Assembly (NCBI RefSeq): GCF_051414035.1
Contig: NZ_JBLKNW010000001.1
Coordinates: forward strand, 248,001 to 312,000
Direction: 5' to 3'
Source of the DNA: Halosimplex amylolyticum
GTDB taxonomy: Archaea; Halobacteriota; Halobacteria; Halobacteriales; Haloarculaceae
Length of the DNA stretch: 64,000 nucleotides
Position numbers and translations under genes: made by a program. Positions within the stretch are counted from its first letter, which is position 1. Each line of letters begins with the position of its first letter. A model generated the notes under the pieces. It was not told the origin of the DNA. It made no database searches and saw only the letters and a program-made list of their open reading frames with translations. This document shows, piece after piece, positions 34,764 through 43,307 of this stretch.

Positions 34764-35336
34764 ATGCAACTGGACGCCGACTCCGCGGCGGTCGTCGTGG
34801 TGGACATGCAGAACGGCTTCTGTCACCCCGACGGCAGCCTCTACGCACCGGGCAGCGAGGAGGCGATCGAACCGGTCGGGCAGGCGGTCGACCGGGCGCG
34901 CGAGGCTGGCGCAGAGGTGATCTGGACCCGCGACGTCCACCCGCCCGAGCAGTTCGACGACGCCCACTACTACGACGAGTTCGACCGCTGGGGCGAGCAC
35001 GTCCTCGAAGGCTCCTGGGAGGCCGAGATCGTCGAGGAACTCGATCCCGCGGACGACGACCTGGTCGTCGTGAAACACACCTACGACGCGTTCCACGAGA
35101 CGCAACTGGAGGGGTGGCTAACCGCCCACGGGATCGACGACCTGGTGATCTGCGGGACGCTCGCCAACGTCTGCGTGCTCCACACGGCCGGCAGCGCCGG
35201 CCTCCGGGACTTCCGGCCGGTGCTCGTCGAGGACGCGGTGGGCTGTATCGAAGAGCGCCATCGCGAGTACGCGCTGGAGCACGCCGACTTCCTGTTCGGC
35301 GAAGTGACGCCGCTCGACGACATCGAGTTCGCCTGA
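34764..35336 (+). CDS. pncA: Nicotinamidase (isochorismatase-family hydrolase)
   Basis: PncA converts nicotinamide to nicotinate, the substrate of PncB upstream. The 190-residue protein has the catalytic triad of the family: Asp14 in VVDMQNGF, Lys in VVVKHTYDAF, and the nucleophilic Cys in GTLANVCVLHTA. The metal-binding D-x-H pair lies in TRDVHPPEQF. Other isochorismatase-fold hydrolases share these features, but proximity to pncB supports nicotinamidase. Its stop is directly followed by the GNAT gene ATG. Confidence 0.87.
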   Translation: MQLDADSAAVVVVDMQNGFCHPDGSLYAPGSEEAIEPVGQAVDRAREAGAEVIWTRDVHPPEQFDDAHYYDEFDRWGEHVLEGSWEAEIVEELDPADDDLVVVKHTYDAFHETQLEGWLTAHGIDDLVICGTLANVCVLHTAGSAGLRDFRPVLVEDAVGCIEERHREYALEHADFLFGEVTPLDDIEFA

Positions 35337-35864
35337 ATGGTCCGGGCCACCGCTCCCGGAACGCTCCGCCGGTACGAACCGCGCGACCGCGACGCGGTCC
35401 GGGACCTCCACCGGACGGCGCTGCGCGAGGCGGGGACGAACCCCGAGGACGTGCCGAACAGCGACGACGTCCTGGACGTCGAGGGGAACTACGTCGACGC
35501 AGGCGGCGAGTTCCTCGTGGTCGAGCACGACGGCGAGATAGTCGCGATGGGCGGCCTCGCCGTCGAAGACGCGGAGATTCCGGCCGGCGCGGGTGAACTC
35601 TTGCGGATCGCAGTCCACCCCGACCACCAGCGAGCGGGGTACGGGCGTGCTATCGTCGCCGGACTGGAGGACGCGGCTCGGGAACGCGGCCTCGAACGGG
35701 TGTTCCTGTGGACGGCACAGCGCCAGCGGTCTGCGGTGGCGTTCTATCGGTCCCTGGGGTACCAGGGAACCGACCACCGGACGGAAGGGGAGTACGAACT
35801 GCTCCGATTCGAGAAATCGCTCGACGACGGCGGGTCAGCAACGCTGGGACGGGCCGACGGATGA
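35337..35864 (+). CDS. GNAT-family N-acetyltransferase
   Basis: This is a 175-residue acetyl-CoA-dependent transferase. The pyrophosphate-binding motif A reads RIAVHPDHQRAGYGRAIV (residues about 84-101), and motif B contains RSAVAFYRSLGYQ. It may acetylate a small molecule or protein; the substrate is unknown. The ATG abuts the pncA stop and its own TGA overlaps the next ATG (ATGA), so pncA, this gene and the DUF4385 gene form a tightly coupled operon. Confidence 0.88.
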   Translation: MVRATAPGTLRRYEPRDRDAVRDLHRTALREAGTNPEDVPNSDDVLDVEGNYVDAGGEFLVVEHDGEIVAMGGLAVEDAEIPAGAGELLRIAVHPDHQRAGYGRAIVAGLEDAARERGLERVFLWTAQRQRSAVAFYRSLGYQGTDHRTEGEYELLRFEKSLDDGGSATLGRADG

Positions 35865-36382
35865 GCGACCCCGTCCGCGGCGAGGTCACGGAGGTCGAGG
35901 ACGGGCCGGAGTACGACCTCGACTTCCGCGAGCACCCCGAGCGCTACCGGCACACGCCCGACGAGCGCGGCGCGTTCAAGATAGAGCCGTACAAGAGCGA
36001 ACTCCTGCCGGAATGGGGGATCGCGACGCTCGACGAGGCCGAAGACGGTGCAGAACCGATCTACGAGCGCTACCGCGAGTATCGCGCGGCCGACGACTTC
36101 GTCGGGATGGACCTGGCCCGGAAGGACCTCCAGATGGGGTGGACGCGGGCGATGCGCTACGCGAAGTACCCCGGCGGGAACAAGTATCGGACCGACGACG
36201 ACAGCGAGGCGCGAAGCGCCTCGAAAGCGAGCGGCAACCGCGTCGAACGCGAGCCCCAGCAGTGGTACGACCCGGAGAAACGGGAGATCGCAGTTACGTA
36301 CCGGGAGTACCTCGACCGCGTTCGCGAGGACGAGGCGTACGAACGGGCCAAACGCCAGCACCGAGAGCACTACGGCGAGTGA
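35861..36382 (+). CDS. DUF4385 family protein
   Basis: The 173-residue soluble protein contains the DUF4385 core: FREHPERYRHTPDERGAFKIEPYKSELLPEW, then AADDFVGMDLARKDLQMGWTRAMRYAKYPGGNKY. Function is unknown in all organisms. Between NKYRTDD and the conserved WYDPEK part there is a Ser/Ala/Arg-rich stretch encoded by a DNA hairpin (36206-36222), probably a repeat inserted in frame. Its ATG overlaps the GNAT stop by four bases. Confidence 0.82.
   Translation: MSDPVRGEVTEVEDGPEYDLDFREHPERYRHTPDERGAFKIEPYKSELLPEWGIATLDEAEDGAEPIYERYREYRAADDFVGMDLARKDLQMGWTRAMRYAKYPGGNKYRTDDDSEARSASKASGNRVEREPQQWYDPEKREIAVTYREYLDRVREDEAYERAKRQHREHYGE
36206..36222. repeat. Perfect hairpin inside the DUF4385 gene
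   Basis: GAGGCGC and GCGCCTC flank GAA. It is flanked by AGCGA words and translated as part of an Ala/Ser/Arg stretch. It resembles the palindromic spacer repeats of this genome. Confidence 0.7.
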
Positions 36383-36400
36383 CCCACCACTGACCCACCG

Positions 36401-37324
36401 CTAGCCTCGGTTCGTCTCGACGGTGACCGTCACGTCCGTCCCGACGGGCAGGTCGACGGACTCGCCGACGAGTTTCACGCCAGCCCGGTCCCGACCGAAC
36501 GCCAGGGCGAGCCCCGTCACCGGGTCGCCGTCGACGAGGACGGTCACGTCGTCCCAGGCCACGTCGCGACCGTTCGCACGTCCGACGCGCTCGTCGAGGA
36601 GACACACCTCGTCGCGCCCCCCGACGGGCCCGAACACGCCGCCGCAGTCGTAGTGCGGGAGGCCCCCGTCGAGGACGCCCACTCGCTCGCCGTCCTCGTC
36701 CGTCACCGCGAGGCCGGCGAACCGTTCGCCGGGCGCGGGATGGGTCGGCGAGTCGAGGACGGCGTAGGTGTCCCCCGCGGCGACGACGGTGCCGGTCCCG
36801 TCCCAGTCGAGCGCTTCGATGGGGAGGTCGGGGGCGAGTTCCAGCGGGATCGACCCGGCGGCGCGGTGCAGGTCGGCCCCGTACTCGCGAAACCCGAGGT
36901 GGAGGTGGTTCGCGACCCACGGGGCGAAAAATCCGGCGCGGACCAGCCGCCCGAGTGAGTCACCGACTGCGACGGCGTCGCCCGCCGAGACCGCCGGGTC
37001 GACGTGTAAGATTCGGGCGACGCGCTCGCCGGTGTCGATCAGGATCAGGTGGTCCTCGTCGGCGGCGTAGGGCTGTGAAGGTGCCGTCACCGTCCGCGTT
37101 TCGAGAACCTCGCCGGCGACGGGCGAGGGCGCATCGACGGGCGGACCGTCTTCGGGGTTCGGGCGGGTCGCATCGCCGTCGCTGTCGCCCGGGTAGAGGT
37201 CGACGGCGCATCCCCGGTCGTGGGCGGCGAACGGTGAGTTGTAGAGCGTGAACCGCACGTATCGCGACAGGACTGCGGCGGACAGCGTGACGACCATCGG
37301 CGGTGGTTCGGGCGGGAGCGACAT
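36401..37324 (-). CDS. M23-peptidase-like (duplicated hybrid motif) protein
   Basis: The 307-residue protein has two spaced motifs that recall M23/LytM metal sites: HDRGCAVDLYPG near residue 35 and NHLHLGFREYG near 135. Between them lies a beta-rich lipoyl-like segment (VSAGDAVAVGDSLGRLV). Archaea lack peptidoglycan, so the fold is probably used for something else. The C-terminal half has no family I recognise. No signal peptide is seen. The ATG at 37324 was chosen; a second in-frame ATG nine codons later is possible. Confidence 0.62.
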   Translation of the reverse strand: MSLPPEPPPMVVTLSAAVLSRYVRFTLYNSPFAAHDRGCAVDLYPGDSDGDATRPNPEDGPPVDAPSPVAGEVLETRTVTAPSQPYAADEDHLILIDTGERVARILHVDPAVSAGDAVAVGDSLGRLVRAGFFAPWVANHLHLGFREYGADLHRAAGSIPLELAPDLPIEALDWDGTGTVVAAGDTYAVLDSPTHPAPGERFAGLAVTDEDGERVGVLDGGLPHYDCGGVFGPVGGRDEVCLLDERVGRANGRDVAWDDVTVLVDGDPVTGLALAFGRDRAGVKLVGESVDLPVGTDVTVTVETNRG

Positions 37325-37417
37325 GACGGTCCCGTTCGCTTCCGCTGCCCTCCCGTTCGACGCCGCTGACCGTCGGAGCACCGCTGCGGTTTTCGGAATC
37401 GGGCCCGAACCCCCGCT

Positions 37418-38119
37418 ATGCGCGTCTACCGCGGCCGGGCCGACACCATCGATGCCGACCGCGCGGTCTCGGAGCGACTCGTCGAGCGCGTCGCCGCCGA
37501 GGGCGATCCGGCCGTCCGTGTCTGGCGGCCGCATCGACAGATCGCGTTCGGGCGCCGCGACACTGGGGCAGCCGGCTACGAGCGCGCTCGCGAACTGGCC
37601 GACGGCCGCGGCTTCCCGCCCGTCGAGCGAGAGGTGGGCGGGCGTGCAGTCGCTTACACCGGGTCGACGGTCGCGTTCGCTCGCGTGACGCCCGTCGACG
37701 ACCTCCGATCGGGCCTGCAGGAGCGCTACGACGCGACGACAGCCGACCTGCTCGACGCGCTCGACGGCCTCGGCGTCGACGCCGGCGACGGCGAACCGCC
37801 GGACTCCTTCTGTCCGGGAACGCACTCCGTCCAGGCCGACTGCGGCGGGCGGGTGCGGAAACTCGCGGGGCTCGCACAGCGCGTTCGCGCCGACGTGGCG
37901 GTCGTGGCCGGCGTGCTCGTCGTCCGCGACCACGAACCGATCGCCGGGGTTCTCGACCCGGTGTACGAGACCCTCGAAGTGCCCTTCGACCCCGAAACGG
38001 TCGGCAGCGTCGCGAGTGCGGGCGGCGAGTCCGACCCCCAGGCGGTCGTCAGACGCGTCGAAACGGCGCTCGGCGGCGGGGACCCGTACCGGGTGATCCC
38101 GGTCGACCGAACGGAGTAG
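37418..38119 (+). CDS. Lipoate-protein ligase A family protein
   Basis: The 233-residue BirA/LplA/LipB-fold protein has REVGGRAVAYTGSTVAF, matching the RR-x-GGG-AVyH loop of the family in relaxed form, and GRVRKLAGLAQR with the conserved Lys that contacts the acyl-AMP. It may transfer lipoate or octanoate to E2 or GcvH proteins, or act on another cofactor. The His of the usual RRxSGGGAVYH motif is replaced by Thr, so specificity is uncertain. It is divergent from the M23-like gene. Confidence 0.8.
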   Translation: MRVYRGRADTIDADRAVSERLVERVAAEGDPAVRVWRPHRQIAFGRRDTGAAGYERARELADGRGFPPVEREVGGRAVAYTGSTVAFARVTPVDDLRSGLQERYDATTADLLDALDGLGVDAGDGEPPDSFCPGTHSVQADCGGRVRKLAGLAQRVRADVAVVAGVLVVRDHEPIAGVLDPVYETLEVPFDPETVGSVASAGGESDPQAVVRRVETALGGGDPYRVIPVDRTE

Positions 38120-38225
38120 CGGACGGGACTCGGGCGACACCCGGGTGGTACCCGGGCGGAACGACGGTCGGTGGTCCGAGAGGAGCTGCGACACTTTCTT
38201 GTCTACGCAACTACAACTGTCGGCC

Positions 38226-38798
38226 ATGCGATTGGCCCGCCACCCTCCTGTTCCCCGCCGCGGAACCGAATCCGATGCGGTCGCGCGACGCGTCGCCGCC
38301 TTCGTCGTCGACCAGTTGCTGGTGATCGGCCTGCTCACCGCCGTCGCGTCGTGGGTCCTCGGCGTCGGTGCCGGCGCCCTCGGACTCGGTGTCGAGATCC
38401 AACTGTTCGACGACCCGCTCAAGAGCGTCTTCGGGGGGACGAGCGCGGAGACCGCCGTCGCCGTCGGCGCGGCGCTGTTCGGGGTCGGCGCGACCGCAAC
38501 CATGTTCGCGTACTTCACGCTGATGGAGGGCGCGTTCGGCCGGACCGTTGGAAAGCTACTCTTCGGGCTGGTCGTCGTCCGGACGGACGGGTCGGCGATC
38601 GGTTACCGCGAGGCGTTCGTCCGCACGGCGTTGCGCGCCGTCGACTCGCTCCCGTCGTTGTACCTGCTCGGGTTCGGTTCCATGCTGGCGAGCGACCGCC
38701 GGCAGCGCATCGGCGACCGCGTCGCCGGGACCGTCGTCGTCGAGGCCGAGACGCCCGCCTCGGCCGGCGGCGAATCCGCGACGGGCACGCCTGCCTGA
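38226..38798 (+). CDS. RDD-family membrane protein
   Basis: The 190-residue protein has about four membrane segments and the RDD signature residues: Arg/Asp in RRVAAFVVDQLLVIGLL, GRTVGKLLFGLVVV, and the C-terminal DRRQRIGDRVAGTVVV. Some RDD proteins act as Na+(Li+)/H+ antiporters, but most are uncharacterised. The ATG at 38226 starts the conserved part. No operon partner is evident; dihydroorotase follows after 86 bases. Confidence 0.83.
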   Translation: MRLARHPPVPRRGTESDAVARRVAAFVVDQLLVIGLLTAVASWVLGVGAGALGLGVEIQLFDDPLKSVFGGTSAETAVAVGAALFGVGATATMFAYFTLMEGAFGRTVGKLLFGLVVVRTDGSAIGYREAFVRTALRAVDSLPSLYLLGFGSMLASDRRQRIGDRVAGTVVVEAETPASAGGESATGTPA

Positions 38799-38884
38799 GC
38801 GATCCGTCGCGCGTCGTTGCCCCGAGCGACCGGCCGGTTGTCACACTCCGGGAGATTTAGGACCACGCACGTCAGAGATGGGGT

Positions 38885-40309
38885 ATGCTATTCCGGAACG
38901 CGACGCTCGCGGACGGACGCCGCCGGGACGTCCGCGTGTCGGGCGAGACCATCGCGGCCGTCGGGGAGGGGTTGGACGCGACCGAGGGCGAGCGGGTTCT
39001 CGACGCGACGGGCAAGCGCCTCCTCCCGGGGATGATCGACGCGCACGTCCACTTCCGCGAACCCGGCGACTCGCACAAGGAGACCTGGGACACGGGGTCA
39101 CACAGCGCCGCCGCGGGCGGCGTGACGACCGTCGTCGACCAGCCCAACACGTCGCCGCCGACCGTCGACGGCGCCGCCTTCGACGAGAAGGCCGACCTCG
39201 CGGAGGCCTCGCTGGTCGACTTCGGGCTCAACGGCGGCGTCACCGCCGACTGGGACCCCGACTCGCTGTTCGACCGCGACGTCTTCGCCCTCGGCGAGGT
39301 GTTCCTCGCCGACTCGACCGGGAACATGGGCATCGAAGAACCGCTGTTCGTCGACGCGCTCGCCGAGGCCGACGCACGCGACGTGACCGTCACCGTCCAC
39401 GCCGAGGACGCCAGTCTCTTCAACATCTCCGCCAGGGAGCGCGACGACGCCGACGCCTGGAGCGCCTACCGGACCGCCCGCGCCGAGGCCGCCGCCGTCC
39501 GCCGCGCCTGCGAGGTCGCCGCCGACCGCGAGACGCGGATCCACGTCGCCCACACGTCCACCCCGGAGGGAATCGACGCCGCGACGGAGGCGGGGATGAC
39601 CTGCGAGGTCACGCCCCACCACATGTACCTCTCCCGGAGCGACCTGCGCGGCCTCGGGACGCACGGGCGGATGAACCCGCCGCTGCGCCGCGAGAAGCGC
39701 CGCCAGCGCGTCTACGACCGCGTCGTCGAGGGCGAGGTCGACATGATCGCGACCGACCACGCGCCCCACACCGCCGAAGAGAAAGACGCCGACATCTGGG
39801 ACGCGCCGTCGGGCGTCCCAGGCGTCGAGACCGCGCTACCGCTGTTGCTCGCCGACGCCCGGACGGGAGCGCTCACCTACGAGCGCGTCCGCGACCTGAC
39901 CGCTGCGAACCCGGCCGACGTGTTCGACCTGCCCGCGAAGGGTCGCGTCGCCGAGGGGATGGACGCCGACCTCGTGCTCGTCGACCCCGGCAAGACCCAC
40001 CCGATCCGCGCCGACCGCCTGCACACGAAGTGCGACTGGACTCCCTTCGAGGGCCGCGAGGCCGTCTTCCCCGAACTCACGCTCGTCCGCGGGACCGTCG
40101 TCTACGAGCGCGACCCCGACGACCGGCCCGGCGGCGACAGCGAGTCCTTCGGTGCGGCCGTCGGCGAGAACGTCCGTGCGGGGACGGACCGCGCCGGCGA
40201 CGAGGACGGAGACGACGACTCGACCACTCGCGGCGAACGGCAGACCGAGTCGATCGCGGACCTGGCCGCGGAAGTCGTCGAGGAATCGCCCGACGACGAC
40301 CGCCCCTGA
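38885..40309 (+). CDS. pyrC: Dihydroorotase
   Basis: PyrC closes carbamoyl-aspartate to dihydroorotate, step three of pyrimidine synthesis. The 474-residue amidohydrolase has metal ligands HVHFRE (near 56), a VTPHHMYL His, HVAHTS and the late Asp in ATDHAPH. The last 50 residues form an acidic extension (GDEDGDDDSTT) absent from most family members. A TATA-like GATTTAGG about 30 bases upstream indicates a leaderless transcript. Confidence 0.92.
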   Translation: MLFRNATLADGRRRDVRVSGETIAAVGEGLDATEGERVLDATGKRLLPGMIDAHVHFREPGDSHKETWDTGSHSAAAGGVTTVVDQPNTSPPTVDGAAFDEKADLAEASLVDFGLNGGVTADWDPDSLFDRDVFALGEVFLADSTGNMGIEEPLFVDALAEADARDVTVTVHAEDASLFNISARERDDADAWSAYRTARAEAAAVRRACEVAADRETRIHVAHTSTPEGIDAATEAGMTCEVTPHHMYLSRSDLRGLGTHGRMNPPLRREKRRQRVYDRVVEGEVDMIATDHAPHTAEEKDADIWDAPSGVPGVETALPLLLADARTGALTYERVRDLTAANPADVFDLPAKGRVAEGMDADLVLVDPGKTHPIRADRLHTKCDWTPFEGREAVFPELTLVRGTVVYERDPDDRPGGDSESFGAAVGENVRAGTDRAGDEDGDDDSTTRGERQTESIADLAAEVVEESPDDDRP

Positions 40310-40431
40310 CTGGACCGGCCGCCCGCCGCGTTCGGCCGCTCCCGACGCGTCGCGACCACCGCCCGCTCCCCGACTTTCGTCTCACGGTAGCCGGGATATA
40401 ACTTTCCGACGCATCGACCAAGCCCGGTCGA

Positions 40432-43170
40432 ATGAGCGATCTGCTCTCGATCGACGGGTTGCGGACCTACTTCGACACCGACCGCGGGGAGGTGAAAGCG
40501 GTCGACGGCATCGACCTGACCGTCGAGAGCGGCGAGACCGTCGGGCTCGTCGGCGAGTCGGGGTCGGGCAAGTCGGTGACGGCGCTCTCGACGCTGGACC
40601 TGATCGAAGACCCCGGCCGCATCGCCGGCGGGACCGTCCGCTTCGGCGCGGTCGAGACCGTCGCTCGACTCGCTCGTCGCTACCCGAACGGCGTCGCGAC
40701 CCGGCCCGGGACCGACGGCGAGTCGACGCCCCGCCGGTCGACCGACGGCGAGTTCCTCCACCTGACCGACGCGACGGTCGACCGCGGCGCCCTCCCGCGG
40801 AGCGTCGACGTCGACCGATCGCTCGACGACACCGCGCTCGCGCGCCGACTCGTCCGCCAGGCGCCCGAGCGAGCGCTCCCGGACGCCGGCGAGGGATGGG
40901 TGGCGATCGCGGACGGGTACGTCGACCTGACCGCGGCGCCGGAAGCGGCGATGCGCGACGTCCGCGGCGGCGACGTGGGGATGATCTTCCAGGACCCGAT
41001 GACGTCGCTCAACCCCGCGATCACGATCGGCGAACAGATCGCCGAGAGTCTGCGACTCCACCGGTACGGTCGCAAGCGGGCGGACTCGTGGGTCAACGGG
41101 GTCCGCGAGATCCTGCCCCGGTTCGGCGGCGACACGGACGACCAGGTGCTCGCCGACACGATCGACATGCTCGACCAGGTCGGCATCCCGGAACCGGCCT
41201 CGCGGGTCGACGACTACCCCCACGAGTTCTCCGGCGGGATGCGCCAGCGCGTCCTCGTCGCCATCGCGCTGGCCTGCCGACCGAAACTGCTCGTCGCCGA
41301 CGAACCGACGACGGCGCTGGACGTGACGATCCAGGCCCAGATCCTCGACCTGATCGCCGAACTCCAGAGCGACCTCGGGATGGCGGTCCTGTTCATCACC
41401 CACGACCTCGGGGTCGTCGCCGAGGTGTGCGACCGCGTGGCCGTGATGTACGCCGGCGAGATCGTCGAGGAGGGGCCGGTCGACGAGATATTCCACAACC
41501 CCTCACATCCGTACACCTACGCGCTGCTGGAGTCGATCCCCCGCGAGAACGTGGACCGACTCGCCCCCATCGAGGGGTCGGTGCCGAGCCTCGTCGACAT
41601 GCCCGACGGGTGCCTCTTCGCGCCGCGGTGCCCGTGGGTCCAGCCGGAGTGTCGCCACGGGGAGATCCCGTACCTCCAGCACGGGCCCGACGCGGTCGAC
41701 CACCGCTCGAAGTGCATCCTCGAATCCTTCGACCGGACGGAGTACGGGACCGAGACGGCCGGCGTCTCGGCGACGGCCTCGACCCGGACCGACCGTCGGC
41801 TGCTGACCGTCGAGGGGCTGACGAAGCACTTCTCGCAGGCCGACGACCTGTTCGACCGGTACCTCGGCCGCGAGCACGCGGTCGTCCGCGCCGTCGACGG
41901 CGTCTCCTTCGACGTGTACGAAGGCGAGACGCTCGGCCTGGTCGGCGAGTCCGGCTGCGGGAAGTCCACGACCGGGCGGACGCTGCTGCGCCTGCTCGAA
42001 CCGACCGACGGCCGCGTCGTCTTCGCGGGCGACGACCTCGGCGACCTCGACAAGGACGGCTTACGCCGCAAACGCCGGGACATGCAGATGATCTTCCAGG
42101 ACCCACTGTCGAGTCTCGACCCGCGGATGACCGTCGGCAAGACCATCGCCGAACCCCTGAAGATCCACGACCTCCCCGCACCCCAGCCCGACGGGTCGCG
42201 CCGCGAACAGCGCCGCGACCGCGTCCTGGAACTCATGGACGCGGTCGGTCTGGACCCCGACCAGTTCGACCGCTACCCCCACGAACTCTCGGGCGGGCAG
42301 CGCCAGCGCGTCGGCATCGCCCGCGCGCTCGCCGTCGACCCGGATTTCATCGTCTGTGACGAGCCCGTGAGCGCGCTCGACGTGTCGGTCCAGGCACAGA
42401 TTATCAACCTGCTGGAGGACCTCCAGCGGGAGTTCGGACTGACCTACCTGTTCATCGCCCACGATCTCTCCGTCGTCCGGCACATCTGCGACCGCGTCGC
42501 GGTGATGTACCTCGGGGAGATCGTCGAGGTCGCCGAGACCGCCGACCTGTTCGCGGACCCCAGACACCCCTACACGCGGTCGCTCCTGTCGGCGATCCCG
42601 GAACCCGACCCGTCGGTCGCCGCGGACCGGGTCCTGCTCAAAGGCGACGTGCCGGACCCCGCCGACCCGCCGTCTGGATGCCGGTTCCGCACCCGCTGCC
42701 CGGAGATAATCCCGCCCGACGACGTCGAGATCGGCCAGGAGACCTACCGCGAGGTGATGGACTACCGCCAGCGGGTCGCCGAGCGGTCGATCAACGTCGA
42801 CGCGCTGTGGGCGAACGCCGCCGAGGAAACCCCCACCGCAGCGGACGGCGGCACCGCGGGGGCCGATAGCGGGTCAGCCGGTCCGTCCCCGGGAGACGAC
42901 GTGGCGGTCGCCGACCGGCCCACCTCGCTGTCGGCGTTCGTCGAGTCGACGTTCGCGGAGGTGTTCGAGACGGAACTCACCGGTCGGAACCGCGCCGTCG
43001 TCGCGGAGTCGTTCGAACACCTGGCCGCCGAGGAGTGGGCGGCGGCCGACCGGGTCCTCCGCGATCGCTTCGAGAGCGTCTGCGAACGGCGCCACCCGGT
43101 GCTCCAGGACGACAGCCACCCCGCCGCGTGCCACTGGTACGACCAGCCCGGCGACGGGAGCGCCCGGTAA
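40432..43170 (+). CDS. Fused double ATPase of a dipeptide/oligopeptide ABC transporter (DppD-DppF)
   Basis: The 912-residue protein joins two ATPases. The first has Walker A GESGSGKS (41-48), Q-loop MIFQDPMTSLNP (near 184), signature FSGGMRQR and VADEPTTALDV. The second has GESGCGKS near 506, MIFQDPLSSLDP, LSGGQRQR and CDEPVSALDV. Each ends with the Cys-rich C-terminal domain of peptide ATPases. An extra segment of about 80 residues sits between Walker A and Q-loop of the first ATPase (about 72-165), and about 100 acidic residues follow the second. It heads the gene cluster with binding protein and permeases. Confidence 0.9.
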   Translation: MSDLLSIDGLRTYFDTDRGEVKAVDGIDLTVESGETVGLVGESGSGKSVTALSTLDLIEDPGRIAGGTVRFGAVETVARLARRYPNGVATRPGTDGESTPRRSTDGEFLHLTDATVDRGALPRSVDVDRSLDDTALARRLVRQAPERALPDAGEGWVAIADGYVDLTAAPEAAMRDVRGGDVGMIFQDPMTSLNPAITIGEQIAESLRLHRYGRKRADSWVNGVREILPRFGGDTDDQVLADTIDMLDQVGIPEPASRVDDYPHEFSGGMRQRVLVAIALACRPKLLVADEPTTALDVTIQAQILDLIAELQSDLGMAVLFITHDLGVVAEVCDRVAVMYAGEIVEEGPVDEIFHNPSHPYTYALLESIPRENVDRLAPIEGSVPSLVDMPDGCLFAPRCPWVQPECRHGEIPYLQHGPDAVDHRSKCILESFDRTEYGTETAGVSATASTRTDRRLLTVEGLTKHFSQADDLFDRYLGREHAVVRAVDGVSFDVYEGETLGLVGESGCGKSTTGRTLLRLLEPTDGRVVFAGDDLGDLDKDGLRRKRRDMQMIFQDPLSSLDPRMTVGKTIAEPLKIHDLPAPQPDGSRREQRRDRVLELMDAVGLDPDQFDRYPHELSGGQRQRVGIARALAVDPDFIVCDEPVSALDVSVQAQIINLLEDLQREFGLTYLFIAHDLSVVRHICDRVAVMYLGEIVEVAETADLFADPRHPYTRSLLSAIPEPDPSVAADRVLLKGDVPDPADPPSGCRFRTRCPEIIPPDDVEIGQETYREVMDYRQRVAERSINVDALWANAAEETPTAADGGTAGADSGSAGPSPGDDVAVADRPTSLSAFVESTFAEVFETELTGRNRAVVAESFEHLAAEEWAAADRVLRDRFESVCERRHPVLQDDSHPAACHWYDQPGDGSAR

Positions 43171-43276
43171 CGCCGACTTGACGGCCACACCGCAGTGCGG
43201 CCCTTCGCGGCTCTCCCCGGTAGACAATCGTTACCACGATGTAACGCTCGTGTAATTGGGTGTGAAGTATCGTGGG

Positions 43277-43286
43277 TAGTATAACC
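43277..43286 (+). promoter_or_regulatory. TATA box of the peptide-binding protein gene
   Basis: TAGTATAACC is centred 27 bases before the ATG at 43308, so the binding protein probably has its own leaderless mRNA in addition to any read-through from the ATPase gene. Confidence 0.6.
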
Positions 43287-43307
43287 TATCTCGGTGCATT
43301 TCTGATC

